Positions 1 to 11,720 of a stretch of DNA of 64,000 nucleotides are shown piece by piece. The position numbers were made by a program, and so were the translations under genes. The stretch comes from Theobroma cacao. Taxonomy: Eukaryota > Streptophyta > Magnoliopsida > Malvales > Malvaceae. The first letter of the stretch is position 1. Each line of letters starts with the position of its first letter. The notes beneath the pieces were generated by a model. It saw nothing but the letters and a program-made list of their open reading frames with translations, was not told the origin of the DNA and made no database searches. The DNA lies in the NCBI RefSeq assembly GCF_000208745.1, contig NC_030859.1, positions 6,233,800 through 6,297,799 on the forward strand, written 5' to 3'.

Positions 1-1640
1 TCCTTTATTTTAGGTATAAATAAAAAATGCATAAAAGTTTCATAAAGCATATGTAGCATGGCATATAGCCATGCATGAAGAGAAAGAAACAATGAAGAAA
101 TATAAGGTGAATAAATGGCGACACATGGGAATTGATTGTGCATAGGACTAGAGTTGCATAGAATAGTCGACCATGCATGTGAGTAGTTTGTAAGAAATGC
201 CCAACCATGGGCAAACTGCCCATGGTAAGAATGAAATTCAAATGGCCATGTAAAAGCAAGTAGGACCCACCATTGAGGAAACAATTTTCATGTAAGTGTC
301 ATGGGTGATCGATTACATGGTGCAAAAGCTTACAAAAGAAAAGAATATGGGAGACAAGAAATGAAGTAAAGGCAATTGCATGAAAAGACATCGGTGGAAA
401 TGGTGGCCGGTGATGCATTTCTAATAGCTTATAGATGGCTTTTAGCATGAACAAATGGAATTCCACCTAAGGATTTAATTTGGATAAGATGATAAATGGA
501 ATAAAAGATAACCAAGTATTGACCAATAGGAAATAAAGCAATCTGCCATATCTAATAAAGGATGGATTACCTTGTGATAGTGTAAGGATGAGAAGAATTA
601 AATAAGGAGAAGTCAAGGGGGAAGGGTTGTGAGAGAATTGGGAAATTCTTCCCTTTCTTAGAATCAAAGAACTCCTGGCCTTCATTACTCTCTTAGTGCA
701 ACTTGAGAGCTTAAAAAAAAACCTTCCAAGTTTTTCTATTATTTTCACATTACAAGGAAATCCTAAAGCCCATCTTTAACTCTCATAAATTGTCCTCATC
801 ATTTACATTTTCCAAGCAACCTGAGAGTCCTTCATCGTGATTTTCAAAAGGTTATCTCATGAGTGATTAAGTTTAAAGGTGAGAAACAATGGGAAAACCC
901 TTGGCTCTAGGAAACCCAAGGCTACCAACTCATTTTTAAAGGGATTAAGGCTTCCCAAATTAAAGTTAAAGGCTGCAAATCAAATGTTTGGGTAAGGAAA
1001 TCTTCATTTAAGCTTTAAAATAAATTAAAAATTATTTTAAGTTCAAAGAATTAATACCATGTGAATTTATTGTGACTGATTTGGTACTACGAGATTGGAA
1101 AAGTATTAAGGTTGTGCATTATTGAAGTTAGACCACCAACAAGGTAAGGTGGAATGAAGTTGGATGTTGGTACTTATTTATCAAAGTATGATTTACTAGA
1201 GAAGTATGTGCCTAGGAAGGGTGAGCTTGTGATATTGACTTAGTATGAATTATTACAAAGGGATTTGAAAGAGAAGGACTCACAGGAAATTTGTCAAACT
1301 TGTGGCCTAGTGCTAAGAAATTTATTGTTAAGAGTACAAAGGTGAGGATAAGTTGGTTGCAATTTGAAATTTAATGCAAATGTGCTTGCTAGAAAAATGT
1401 ATAGATAATGTTATAATTGAAATTATACTAAGAGATTGTGTGATATTGATCGCTAAGTGTGATTGTGCTAAAACTTAAATTGCTAGGAAAAAAATGAAGA
1501 AGATTCAGGTGATGGTGATTTTCACCTGCTGAAAATTTCCTAGTCAACACATTTCATTAGCGTGAGTAGAAATATTGGTGAGAATTCCCACCAAAGGAGG
1601 GGCGTGAGCAATACCTTTTAAAATATACTATGGATATTGC
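1..1640 (+). repeat. Ty3/gypsy-type LTR, copy 1 (5' part outside window)
   Basis: This stretch matches 5400-6950 in the same orientation and 9670-11200 in inverse orientation along its whole length, with scattered substitutions and small indels. Shared landmarks are the segment with CATAAAGCATATG near the start, the block ending near CAAGTTTTTCT, and the downstream block with TCAACACATTTCATTAG. The best-preserved copy (copy 3) starts TGTAACATCC next to a polypurine tract, so the family is a gypsy-type LTR. No gene is present; short open frames here recur in the other copies and are repeat sequence. Strand means the LTR sense direction. Confidence 0.75.
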
Positions 1641-2686
1641 TACTATAAGTGCATAACTACAAATATGCTTACTGTTTTTTATTGACATTAGAATGCTACG
1701 AATTATATTTTATCTATTGAAGTGCCATTGGGAAGCATGAGTTGCTAGACAATTAGGCCTATTTTTTGTTACCTTACTCTGTTCATCAATTTGCAAGAAT
1801 AACTATACTATGAGTTGTTTTATAACTACGAGAAACAAGTCCTTGAAAATATTAAATTTCCATTCTGTTTTGAAAGTCTTAAAAACCATTTGAATCTATA
1901 CAATACTTGCATTCAATAGGCCATAAGGGTGTCCATTTATAAATATTTTAAATTTGCTTATTTGGTAATATTATGATGTTTGGATGAAATATAAAATTAT
2001 GCCATGCTCGTTGATTTTGTTGTTGTACTTGGTATGTACTGCTTATTGATTTCAAAACTTGAAATATGTAACACATTGTTTATATGAGCATGTGATTGAA
2101 ACTTGATACATGTACTTGGATTTTCAATAAATTATTTATGGGTAAGCCTTATGGGTATAGGTCTTGTTACCACACCAGATTGTGTGGTCTTTGTGCACAA
2201 AGTACTTGCTAAACATCGATTTGTTATTGGAGAACTAAGGGGGATGGAAGCCTTGACTTTATACTTGGTGGTGTAGGGAGTCCCATGAGCAGGCACTAGG
2301 AGGATAGAAGCCCCAACTTTATACTTGGTGGCATGGGAGTCGCACGAGTAAGTATTAATAGGTGTTAGGGGCTCAATTTTATACTTCGTGGCGTGAGGGA
2401 GTCCTACAAGTAGGCATTATGAGGATAGAAGCCCTAACTTTATATTTGGTGGTGTGGGGGTTCCCACTAGTAGGCATTGATTTACGGTATATGCTTGGAG
2501 ACTCACACTATTTCTTAAACCTACCCAAAGTACCTTAATCAATTTGTTTCTTTTATTATTTTATTTCTTATTGAGTATAACATTATTACTATATGTGACT
2601 TGATTAAAACCATGGCATCGATTTATTAATTTTGAGAATTTTGGATTCAAATATTTATATTGGTTTTGCACATGATTTCTTAACTC
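1641..2686 (+). repeat. Probable 3' continuation of LTR copy 1, with a minisatellite
   Basis: No gene seen. The segment continues directly from copy 1 and is not retained in copies 2 and 3, which are cut shorter. It contains the four-unit tandem repeat at about 2231-2480. Its assignment to the same LTR is an inference from continuity. Confidence 0.35.
2231..2480. repeat. Minisatellite, about 60-bp unit, 4 imperfect copies
   Basis: Four successive units share GGATAGAAGCC, then AACTTTATACTTGGTGG, then a GGGAGTC box, then a GTAGGCATTA-like end. Units differ by substitutions and one is less regular (AGGTGTTAGGGGCTC). It lies in LTR-like sequence and has no coding potential. Confidence 0.8.
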
Positions 2687-4405
2687 TGTGCATAGTAAAC
2701 CTACTAGGAACGGCATGATTAGAGCATCAACGCATCAGAAAAAAAATTGAAATAAAATAAAACCCATGCCTCCTACCTTTGGATCACCTTGGTTGTTTAA
2801 TGCAAAGTTAAGCACCAAATAAAATAAAAAATTTTACCTTTCCAAGTGATATCGTAATCAAATGGATTCCTTTTGGTGACAAAACCATGAACACTTTTTG
2901 TGTGAAAGAATCCCAGCCACTCAATCACTTGGCCTCCAATGATGCACACACAATTGCAACGGATCCTTATCAAGTAGAGAACTTTATGCCACGGGCTTAT
3001 GCTAGCAAGTGGACAACGATTTGTCCTCTTTTCTTTTTTGATTTCCAGCAAAGAATCAAAGGAGAAGTTTTCAAAAGAAATAAACGTTTCAAGAGTGGCA
3101 GCACTTAAGAGAAAAATACTTTTCCTCTAAAAAAGGAGTGGCTATAATGTGATATTTATATCTAGGTTTAACTTATTAAAATTTACAAAATAAGTCCTTA
3201 ATATTATAACAATTATAATATTTAACCAATACCTAATTAAACCTTTTTAATTAGGTCCTTAGTAGTTAAAACCTAGAATTTGATTTAAGTCTAACTTAAA
3301 TCATCACACTCTCAATTTAATCCAGATTGCAACCTTTGTGTGTGACCCATTAAGTTCTTAACATGTTGGCAATGGAATTGAATTATAATATTATTAATTA
3401 ATTAATTTCAATGAATCATATTCAATTTTAAATTAACTAATTCAATTCCATAAACCATGATTGGCATCTAGCAATGCATCATGGCCACCCAATTGTTAGG
3501 AAAGTCAAAGGATTCTTTGACAACCTTTTAGTGTACAGTTTTTTAGTATAATTCATTCCCTCATCATATATCCCGAAGATAATAAGAGCTTGGTGCAATG
3601 CCTTCTCTTATTGATCTCCATATTTGTTCTTGCAGTCAGATCATTAGTTTTATGGAGACTTATGAAACTCATTTCATAATCTCCTAATCACCTTGGCCAA
3701 GGATTTAATTAAGCTAATATCAACCAAGAACTAATGAGATATTTCCCCTTGAATCACTTGGGGTGATGATTCCTATCTTGACCGCTCATTTGCCTTCATA
3801 TGCTTCATGCTATACCCAAAAACATCTTGTTTTGGCATCCCTGGTTAGGCACCCGTAGGGATGAAATCAAAACATAGCACTCCACACATAAGACAACCTG
3901 GTATCTCAAGTCTATGGAGTATTTACACAACTGACACATGAGAAGTATTGCATAGACACTTGAGTGAAATACCAAATGCACTTATCATGGTGAGTCATGT
4001 CCAGAGAACTCGCTCTCCCATGGCAAGCACCCACATACTAGTTCCAAGTTTCTCTATACTTCAACCTATGAAAACGATTTGCTTACTTCACAAGTAAGGA
4101 ACATAACATGTGCCAATCTTTGAGCATTATTGATGCCCTATCTCAATAATACAATGATTAGAGACTTTTAGGAACAATGCTTTAATGCATAAGGATATCA
4201 TAATTGTATCCCAATACAATTCCTTTGCAAGGCATATATAGTTCCATGGGCTTTATATACATAAGCACAAAAAGTAATTAAATCACAAACTTATGGATAA
4301 AGAACTACCTCAATGTTATTATAAATAACAAAATGTCGTACATAAATATCTCAAAATTACAGTTTCCATACAACCACAAATTGGCTTGTAGGGCTAATAC
4401 TAACA
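2687..4405 (-). mobile_element. Solo LTR (TGTTAG/TGTTGA family), copy A
   Basis: This 1.7-kb block is the reverse-orientation homologue of the insertion at 23200-25054. Matching landmarks include the segment around 3478-3600 (GGCCACCCAATTGTTAGG) against 24000-24120, and the segment around 3880-4010 against 23590-23700. The right end, read on the minus strand, begins TGTTAGTATTAGCCCT, matching the start of copy B. A TATA-like box (TATAAATA, minus strand, about 3150-3160) lies where copy B has TATATAAG. No internal retrotransposon sequence adjoins it, hence solo LTR. The left end is approximate and I could not find a clean target duplication. Confidence 0.7.
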
Positions 4406-4689
4406 ATACCTTCACATGTGTTTATCATCTTTATCATTATTATTATTATGCCTTCGTTAAAAACTCTACTATATTGCTTGTTTCCTTTTCTGTCCATTCA
4501 CTAAGTTATGAAAGACTTACCCTAATTAATCGTTGCCTCTGACAAATAAGTAAAAGCTTTGGGATCAATCGCTGACAAGGGACCTCAACTTACTTTATAG
4601 GTAAATGGTATCTCATTGCCTTACCTTATGTTACTCCGTTGTTTAAACTTCGAGTCATTTATGGTTAAAAAAAGCTAATTTACGGCTAG
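4406..4689. repeat. Spacer between LTR copy A and LTR copy 2
   Basis: No gene seen. This is probably the remaining end of LTR copy 1, split by the solo LTR at 2687-4405. That is an inference, based on position only. Confidence 0.25.
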
Positions 4690-6969
4690 GCTTCAAGATG
4701 TTGTATGGGATGTTGATCAATGGAGATATTTTTCCAATTAAAGATGAATTATGGTTTTAGAGGATATGAGGTGACATGGGAAATAAAATTATATTTTCAT
4801 AATAAATCATAAAATAATATTATTTTATTGATGATGGGTGAATAAGATGATGTCATATCAAAAGCTAATTTCAGAAAGCTAGGTTTGGCTAAAGTGGGGG
4901 AAAGTAAGGAATTTTTAAAGAAATGAGGTATTGGTAGGGCCCACGTGCCATTATAAAAATAAAGTATAAAAGTGTATATATATTTAAATATTATTATGAT
5001 ATATTGATGGCATGCAAAATGGATATTTTTGTCATGTACAAGTAAATGAAGGATCATAGAAAATAAATAGAGTCAAAATAATGGTTTAAGGGCACCCGAG
5101 CATTTAGCTCATTAGTTGGTGCATTATCCCCCTGCCTAAAAAGTAGGGTTTGGATCCCTCTTCCCCCAATTATAAAAAAAAAAAAGAGAATGGTTCAAGG
5201 ACTTAATTAGAAAAAATGAAACATTGAAGGGTGAAATTACAAATAATAATAGTTGAAGGGTAAAATTATAATTAATAAAAATTAAAAGACTAAATTGCAA
5301 TTGAAGAAAAGTTTAAAGAGCTAAATTATGAAGAATGAAAAAATTGGAAGGTCAAATGATAAATAAAAGAAATTATGAGGACTTATGTGCAATTAAACCA
5401 TCCTTGATTTAAGGTATAAATGGAAAAAGCATAAAAGTTTCATAAAGCATATGTAGTGTGGCAAATAGCCATGCATGAAGGGAAAGAAACAATGAAGAAA
5501 TATAAGGTGAATAATTGGGTGACACATGGGAATTGATGGTGCATGGGAAAGGAAGTGCATAGAATAGCCAACCATACATGTGAGTAGTTTGTAAGAAATG
5601 CCAAACCATGGGCGGTTTGCCCATGGTAAGATTGATATTCAAATGGCCATATAAGAGCAAGCGAGACCCGCCATTAAGGAGACAATTTTCATGTAAGTGT
5701 CATGGGTGATTGGTTACATGGTGCAAAAGCTTACAAAAGAAAGGAATATAGGAGACAAGAAATGAAGTAAAGGCAATTGCATGGAAAGCCATAAGTGGAA
5801 ATGGTGGCCGACCATGCATTTCTAATAGCTTACAGATGGCTTTTGTCATGAGCAAATGGAATCCCACCTAAGGATTTCATTTGGATAAGATGCTAAATGG
5901 AATAAAAGATAACAAAGTCTTGACCAATGGGAAATAAAGCAATCTGTCATATATAATAAATGATGGATTACCTTGTGATAGGGTATGGATGAGAGGAATT
6001 AAATTAAGACAAGTCAAGAGGGAGGGGCTATGTGAGAATTGGAAAATTTCGCCCCTCTTTAGAACCAAAGAACCTTTAACCTTCATTGCTCTTTTAGTGC
6101 AACCCGAGAACTCCAAAAAACCAAAAAAAAAAAAACTTACAAGTTTTTCTGTTATTTTCACATTATAAGGAAATTCTAAAGCCTATGTTTGACCCCCACG
6201 AAGCTCCTCATGATCTACTTTTGCCCAGCAACTCGAGAGTCTTTCATGGTGATTTTCAAAAGGCTATCTCATGAGTGATTAAGTTGGAAGGTGAGAAACA
6301 ATGGATTAACCCTAGGCTTTAGAAAACACGAGGCTACCAACTCATTTTGGAAGCGATTAAGGCTTCCCAAATTGAAGTTTGAGGCTAGAAATAAAATGTT
6401 TGGATTTGGTACTACATGATTGGAAAAGTATTAAGGTTGTGCATTGGAGAAATTAGACCACCAACAAGGTAAGGTGGGATGAGGTGGATGTTAGTACTTA
6501 TTTTATCGAAGTATAGTTTAGTAGAGAAGTATGTTCTTGGGGAAGGTGAATTTGTCATATTGACTTAGTCTGTTTTATTACAAAGGGATTTGAAAGAGAA
6601 AGACTTGTTGAAAATTTTTCAAACTCACAACCTAGTGCTAAGAAATTGATTGTTGTGTTTAGAAAACTGAGGATAAATTAATGGCAAATTGAAATTTAAT
6701 GCAAATGTGCTTATTGGCTGAATGTATAGATAATGATAACTTTGAAATTGTACTAAGAGATTGTGTGATATTGATTGCTAGGTGTTGATTGAGCGAAAAC
6801 CTAAATTGCTAGGAAAAAAAGTGAAGAAGATTTAAGTGGTGGTGACTTACACTCGCTGAAAATTTCCTAGTCAACACATTTCATTAGCAAGAATAGAAAT
6901 ATTGGTGAGGATTCCCACAAGAAGAGGTGAGTGGGCAATTCCTTTTACAACATTGGTAAGGTTTCCTAC
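4690..6969 (+). repeat. Ty3/gypsy-type LTR, copy 2 (degenerate start, truncated end)
   Basis: This is homologous to copy 1 (direct) and copy 3 (inverted). The start (around GATGTTGTATGGGATGTTGATC) is a worn version of the TGTAACATCC start of copy 3. It contains a SINE at 5092-5189 that is absent from copy 3 at the corresponding site. Its right end meets the solo LTR at 6970. Beyond that insertion the sequence continues as the inverted copy 3, so copies 2 and 3 originally met tail to tail. Confidence 0.75.
5092..5189 (+). mobile_element. tRNA-derived SINE with poly(A) tail
   Basis: The 98-bp insertion has a box A-like TAGCTCATTAGTTGG (5105-5119) and a box B-like GGTTTGGATCCC (about 5148-5159), the two parts of an internal RNA polymerase III promoter. 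It ends in a poly(A) run (5174-5185). It is flanked by an 11-bp target duplication, ATGGTTTAAGG at 5081-5091 and ATGGTTCAAGG at 5190-5200, with one mismatch. It is inserted in LTR copy 2 and missing from copy 3. A degenerate tRNA gene is less likely because of the tail and the flanking duplication. Confidence 0.85.
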
Positions 6970-7599
6970 TGTCACGACCCAATTTCTAGGCCAAGACCGG
7001 CGTAAGGGCCCAATAAACGTAGTCTATTAAGCCCAAGCAAGCCTATTAGTCCGACGTGTTCATCATTCCATCATAAACTGCAAAGTCATTTTTCAAAACT
7101 TAGAATCAAAATATTATTAAACATTGCCATCTCATATTGGCATACTAAACAAGTGTATATACATTTGTTTTCAACATGTATCTTAACAATTACATTAGGT
7201 TCGTCTATACATAATAAAATAATACTCGACTTCCAGCAGAGGGATTTGGACGAATGTACAGCTACTGAATGTCGAGACACTTACCAAAGGATGTGTACAA
7301 GTCTACAAGGACACCTCGTCTTAGTTACCGATTGCCTCGTGATCTGAAAACATGAAGTTGAAAACGGTGAGTATAAACCCAATGAGTGAACAAGGAAGGG
7401 AACAAGCAACCATAAGGAATCTTTAACGAAATCATGATGCATTCTTTTTCAAAATAATGCAATTTGTTTCTATTCTTATTAAAAACCCCTCATCAACCCT
7501 TAAATGATTAATCATTTGAAAATCATTAACCCATACATAACAAACCATTTGAAGAATGAAAGCTTCAATATTACATAAGTAAGTCAAATACGACAACGA

Positions 7600-8015
7600 A
7601 TCTTCGCTGCAGCGAAAAGGCATTCTCGCTGCAGCGGCGACGTTGGGATTTAGTTATTAGCTGAACGAGGGTTTCTCAACTGGCCGAGGATTTCTCACTA
7701 AACCTCCCCATTTTAAACTTAACTCATTTAATCCTTAATGTTGGAAGTCCATGCTCCGATATGGTAGCAAAGAAGTGAAAAATAGGGCAACAATTGGACA
7801 AGATAGGAGACCAAAACATAAGGTTTTTTGCTGCAGCGAGATTCTTTCTTGCTGCAGTGAAATTGTAACCCAAAAATAGAAGGTTTCTTGCTGCAGCGAG
7901 ATTCTTTCTCATTGCAGCGAAATTCAACTGATGAAACAAAGAGTTTCTCGCTGCAGCGAGAACCAGTTCTGGTGATGGTTTTCAAACCCGAGAGTTTCTT
8001 GCTGCAGCGAAATAC
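7600..8015. repeat. Array of TTCTCGCTGCAGCGAGAA-type palindromes
   Basis: At least seven dispersed copies of a palindrome centred on CTGCAG and flanked by TCGC/GCGA are seen, for example near 7605, 7625, 7838, 7860, 7890, 7950 and 8002. Some copies are decayed (GCTGCAGTGA). The same motif array occurs in the other copy of this element at 33090-33500. Open frames that cross the array are periodic artefacts, not genes. Confidence 0.85.
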
Positions 8016-8225
8016 AGGGGCACCAAATGAAAATTTCCCTTTCTCCCAAAGAAAACCACCATGCTTGAAATGTTCAAAACCAATAAGAAATACATAACAA
8101 CTTCCCAAAGTTTAACATACCGAATTTCACATACATTACATCCATATACATAACTCATAAATTTCTTATAACACACATGTTTACGTATGTATACATATAC
8201 ACATACCCATCACCATCATGCACAC

Positions 8226-8640
8226 NNNNNNNNNNNNNNNNNNNNNNNNNNNNNNNNNNNNNNNNNNNNNNNNNNNNNNNNNNNNNNNNNNNNNNNNNNN
8301 NNNNNNNNNNNNNNNNNNNNNNNNNNNNNNNNNNNNNNNNNNNNNNNNNNNNNNNNNNNNNNNNNNNNNNNNNNNNNNNNNNNNNNNNNNNNNNNNNNNN
8401 NNNNNNNNNNNNNNNNNNNNNNNNNNNNNNNNNNNNNNNNNNNNNNNNNNNNNNNNNNNNNNNNNNNNNNNNNNNNNNNNNNNNNNNNNNNNNNNNNNNN
8501 NNNNNNNNNNNNNNNNNNNNNNNNNNNNNNNNNNNNNNNNNNNNNNNNNNNNNNNNNNNNNNNNNNNNNNNNNNNNNNNNNNNNNNNNNNNNNNNNNNNN
8601 NNNNNNNNNNNNNNNNNNNNNNNNNNNNNNNNNNNNNNNN
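8226..8640. other. Assembly gap (415 N)
   Basis: Unresolved bases lie inside the solo LTR. By alignment with the other copy, the missing part corresponds to the region with the GTGCGAGT/CATAAGCCGATG minisatellite and the (TA)n run at 32680-32925. Such sequence could explain why the assembly failed here. Confidence 0.95.
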
Positions 8641-9665
8641 AGTCCACTCACCAATTGATTGTAGAGCCTTTAGATGACTCCAATTCCTCTAATTGTCCAA
8701 ATGAGATGATGGGGCTTCCTTAGAACCTAGGATCACATTAGCATAAGCAATAGGTCAATTTTACATACTATGAACCCTAAAAGCTATCTCTTAGCTAGTT
8801 TTCAATTGCCACATTAAATGGCCATCTATGTTCACTATCTTAATCACTAAAAGTAATGAACATACTCAACAATAAAACAGCTCATAAATCCCAATTACTA
8901 GCCATTTTCTGCAGCTAGAAATCGAGCTTAGTTCATCACTCACCCTAGGGTTCCTTTGTAGTCGAATTCCCTTCCAATAGCTTCCTAATCAATGGGGTAA
9001 TTCTCTCTTTCTCTCTCTAGAATGCCCAACTAGTGAGAGAAAGTATGAAAACCAGATTTTCAAAGGGTTTTAAAGTGAGAGGATGAAAGAGCATAAGAGT
9101 TTATGGAAGAGTACACCAAAAGCATGAAAATTGGAGCTAGAGAGAGAAAGTTATGAAAGCTTGAAGAAAACTCCCATGGAGGAATTGAAGAAACATGAGA
9201 AAGGAGAAAGGAAGAAGAAGACCAGCTACTGGAAATTCAAGAAGGTGCTGGAAATTTCAAGATATTTATAGGCCAAACTTATCCATTCCCATAAAATTAC
9301 AAAAATGCACTTCCACCAATTAATTTATTCTCCTCCAATCTTTTATGCAATCTTTTTACTCTTTTAACACTGGGACAAGATCCATAATGGTCTAGACATG
9401 TTCAGGTTCATAAAAACTTAAAATTTTAACTCGAGATGAAAAATGACCATTTTGCCCCTATCGTGAAAATCGTCAAAATTTTGGTTTTCTTTCAATTTTA
9501 GCCCTAATTTCACCATCCATTTATTCCTTAAGCCTACTTAGGCCATAATATTGTTAAAAATCTTACTTTTATGGCTTACTAAGGAAATAACAAAATTACC
9601 CCTGACTCGTATTATTACATCTATGCTTAGTTACAAGCCTATAAAGGTTGGGGTCTCACACCTAC

Positions 9666-11720
9666 TCACCTATTTTGGTGGGAATCTTTACCAATATTTC
9701 TATTTACACTAATAAAATGTGTTGACTTGAAAATTTCCAGTGGGCATAAATCACCACCACCTAAATCTCTTTTACTTTTTTTTTTCTTAACAATTTAAGT
9801 TTTAGCTCAATCACCCCCTAGCAATCAATATCACACTATCTCTTAATACAATTTCAATGTTATCATTATCTATACATTCAGTCAGCAGGCACATTTGCAT
9901 TAAATTTCAAATTTCAACAAATTTATCCACACCTTTTTAAACTCAATAATCAATTTCTTAGCACTTGGCTACAGGTTTGACAAATTTCCAACAAGTCATT
10001 CTCCTTTAAATCCCTTTGTAATAAAACATACTAAGTCAATATCACAAGTTCACCCCTCCCAAAAACATACTTTTCTAGTAAAACATACTTCGATAAAATA
10101 AGTACCGACATCTAACCTTTTTCCACCTTGCCTTGTTAGTGGTCTAACTTCTACAATGCACAACCTTAATACTTTTCCAATCTCGTAGTGCCAAATCCAA
10201 ACATTTAATTTCTAGCCCCAAACTTCAATTTGGGAAGCCTTAATCGCTTCAAAAATGAGTTGGTAGCCTCGGGTTTCCTAGAGCTAAGGGTTTCTCAATT
10301 GTTTCTCACCTTCAAACTTAATCACTCATGCGATACCCTTTTGAAAATAACCATGAAAGACTCTTAGGTTGCTTGGAAAATGTAGATGATGAGGAGCTTT
10401 GTGGGCGTCAAAGATGGGCTCTAGGATTTCTTTGTAATGTGAAAATAATAGAACAACTTGGAAGGTTTTTTTGTTTGAAGCTCTTAGGTTGCACTAAGAT
10501 AGTAATGAAGGTCAAAGGTTCTTTGGTTCAAAAAAGGCGCGAAATTTTCCAATTCTTACACAACCCCTCCCCCTTGACTTCTCCTTATTTAATTCCTCTA
10601 ATACTTACCTTATCACAAGTTAATCCATGATTTATAACATATGGCAGATTGTTTTATTTCCCTTTGGTCAAGACTTGGTTATCTTTTATTTCATTTATCA
10701 TCTTATCCAAATGAAATCCTTAGGTGGCATTCCATTTGCTTATGCCAAAAGCCATGTGTAAGTTATTAAAAATGAATGGCCATCCACCATTTCCACATAT
10801 GGCTTTTCATGCAATTGCCTTTATTTCATTTCTTGTCTCCCATATTCCTTTCTTTTGTAGACTTTTAGACCATGTAACCAGTCACCCATAACAGTTACAT
10901 GAAAATTGTGTCCTTAATGGTGGGTTTCACTTGCTTTTACATGGCCATTTGAATTTCAATCTTACCATGGGCACATTGCCTGTGGTTTGGAATTTCTGGC
11001 AAATTGCTCACATGCATGGCTGGCTATTCTATGCACTTCCATTCCCATGCACAATCAATTCCCATGTGCCATTCATTTATTCACCTTATATTTCTTCATT
11101 GTTTCTTTCTCTTCATGCATGGCTATTTGCTATGCTACATATGCTTTATGAAACTTTTATGCATTTTCCATTAATACCTTAAATCAAGGATGGTTTAATT
11201 GCACATAAGTCCTCTTACTTTCCCTTTTTTACCATTTGACTCTTCAATCTTTTCATCTTTCACAATATAGTCCCTTAAAATTTTCATTAATTGCAAATTT
11301 AGTCCTTTATTTTTTATTAATTACAATTTTACCCTTCCTTTATACATGCATAACAAAAATATCTATTTTGCATGCCACCGATATATCACAATAATGTTTA
11401 TACACACACACACACACACACACACACATTTATACTTTATTGTTATAATGGTACATGGCCCCACTAATACTTTATTTCTTTAAAATTTCCTTACTCTCCT
11501 CCACTTTAGTGAAACCTAGCTCCTCAAAATCAGCTTTTGATATGACATCGTCTTATTTACCAACCATTAATAAAATAATATTATTTTATTATTATTTTAT
11601 GATTTATTATTAAAATATTATTTTATTTCCCATGTCACCTCATATCCTCCATAACCATAATTCATCTTTAATTGAAAAAATATCCTCATTGATTAACATC
11701 TTGGGGGATGGGATGTTACA
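9666..11720 (-). repeat. Ty3/gypsy 3' LTR, copy 3
   Basis: On the minus strand this LTR starts TGTAACATCCCATCC at 11720, directly after a purine-rich tract (11721-11735), and runs to the solo-LTR insertion at 9660. It is the inverted homologue of copies 1 and 2. The integrase end of a gypsy polyprotein lies immediately beyond the purine tract on the same strand, so this is the 3' LTR of that element. A (CA)n run at 11402-11428 lies inside it. Confidence 0.85.
11402..11428. repeat. (CA)n microsatellite
   Basis: A pure AC dinucleotide run of about 27 bases inside LTR copy 3. Copy 2 has a short TATA-rich stretch at the corresponding place (4970-4990). Confidence 0.95.

Larger units (their letters stand above)
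6970..9660 (-). mobile_element. 2.7-kb solo LTR (TGTGAGACC family), copy 1
   Basis: Read on the minus strand the element begins TGTGAGACCCCAACC and ends GGGTCGTGACA. It is flanked by a perfect 5-bp target duplication CCTAC (6965-6969 and 9661-9665). The same element, opposite orientation, lies at 31451-34151. A TATA box (CTATAAATATC, minus strand) is at about 9262-9271. The sequence contains an array of CTCGCTGCAGCGAG-type palindromes (7600-8015) and no gag or pol sequence. The 415-base gap falls inside it. Start, length and end resemble the 2.7-kb LTR of the gypsy element at 18239-20971, so I read it as a solo LTR of a related gypsy family. Confidence 0.88.

Noticed and set aside
5092..5189. 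tRNA gene
   Set aside because: Box A and B are present, but the sequence does not form a proper cloverleaf as far as I can see, and the poly(A) tail with target duplication identifies a SINE.
7724..8108. Cys/Ser-rich repeating open frame on the minus strand
   Set aside because: It results from translating the CTGCAG palindrome array; the other copy of the LTR does not preserve the frame.
8177..8723. Long open frames across the unresolved bases
   Set aside because: They consist almost only of N and have no coding meaning.
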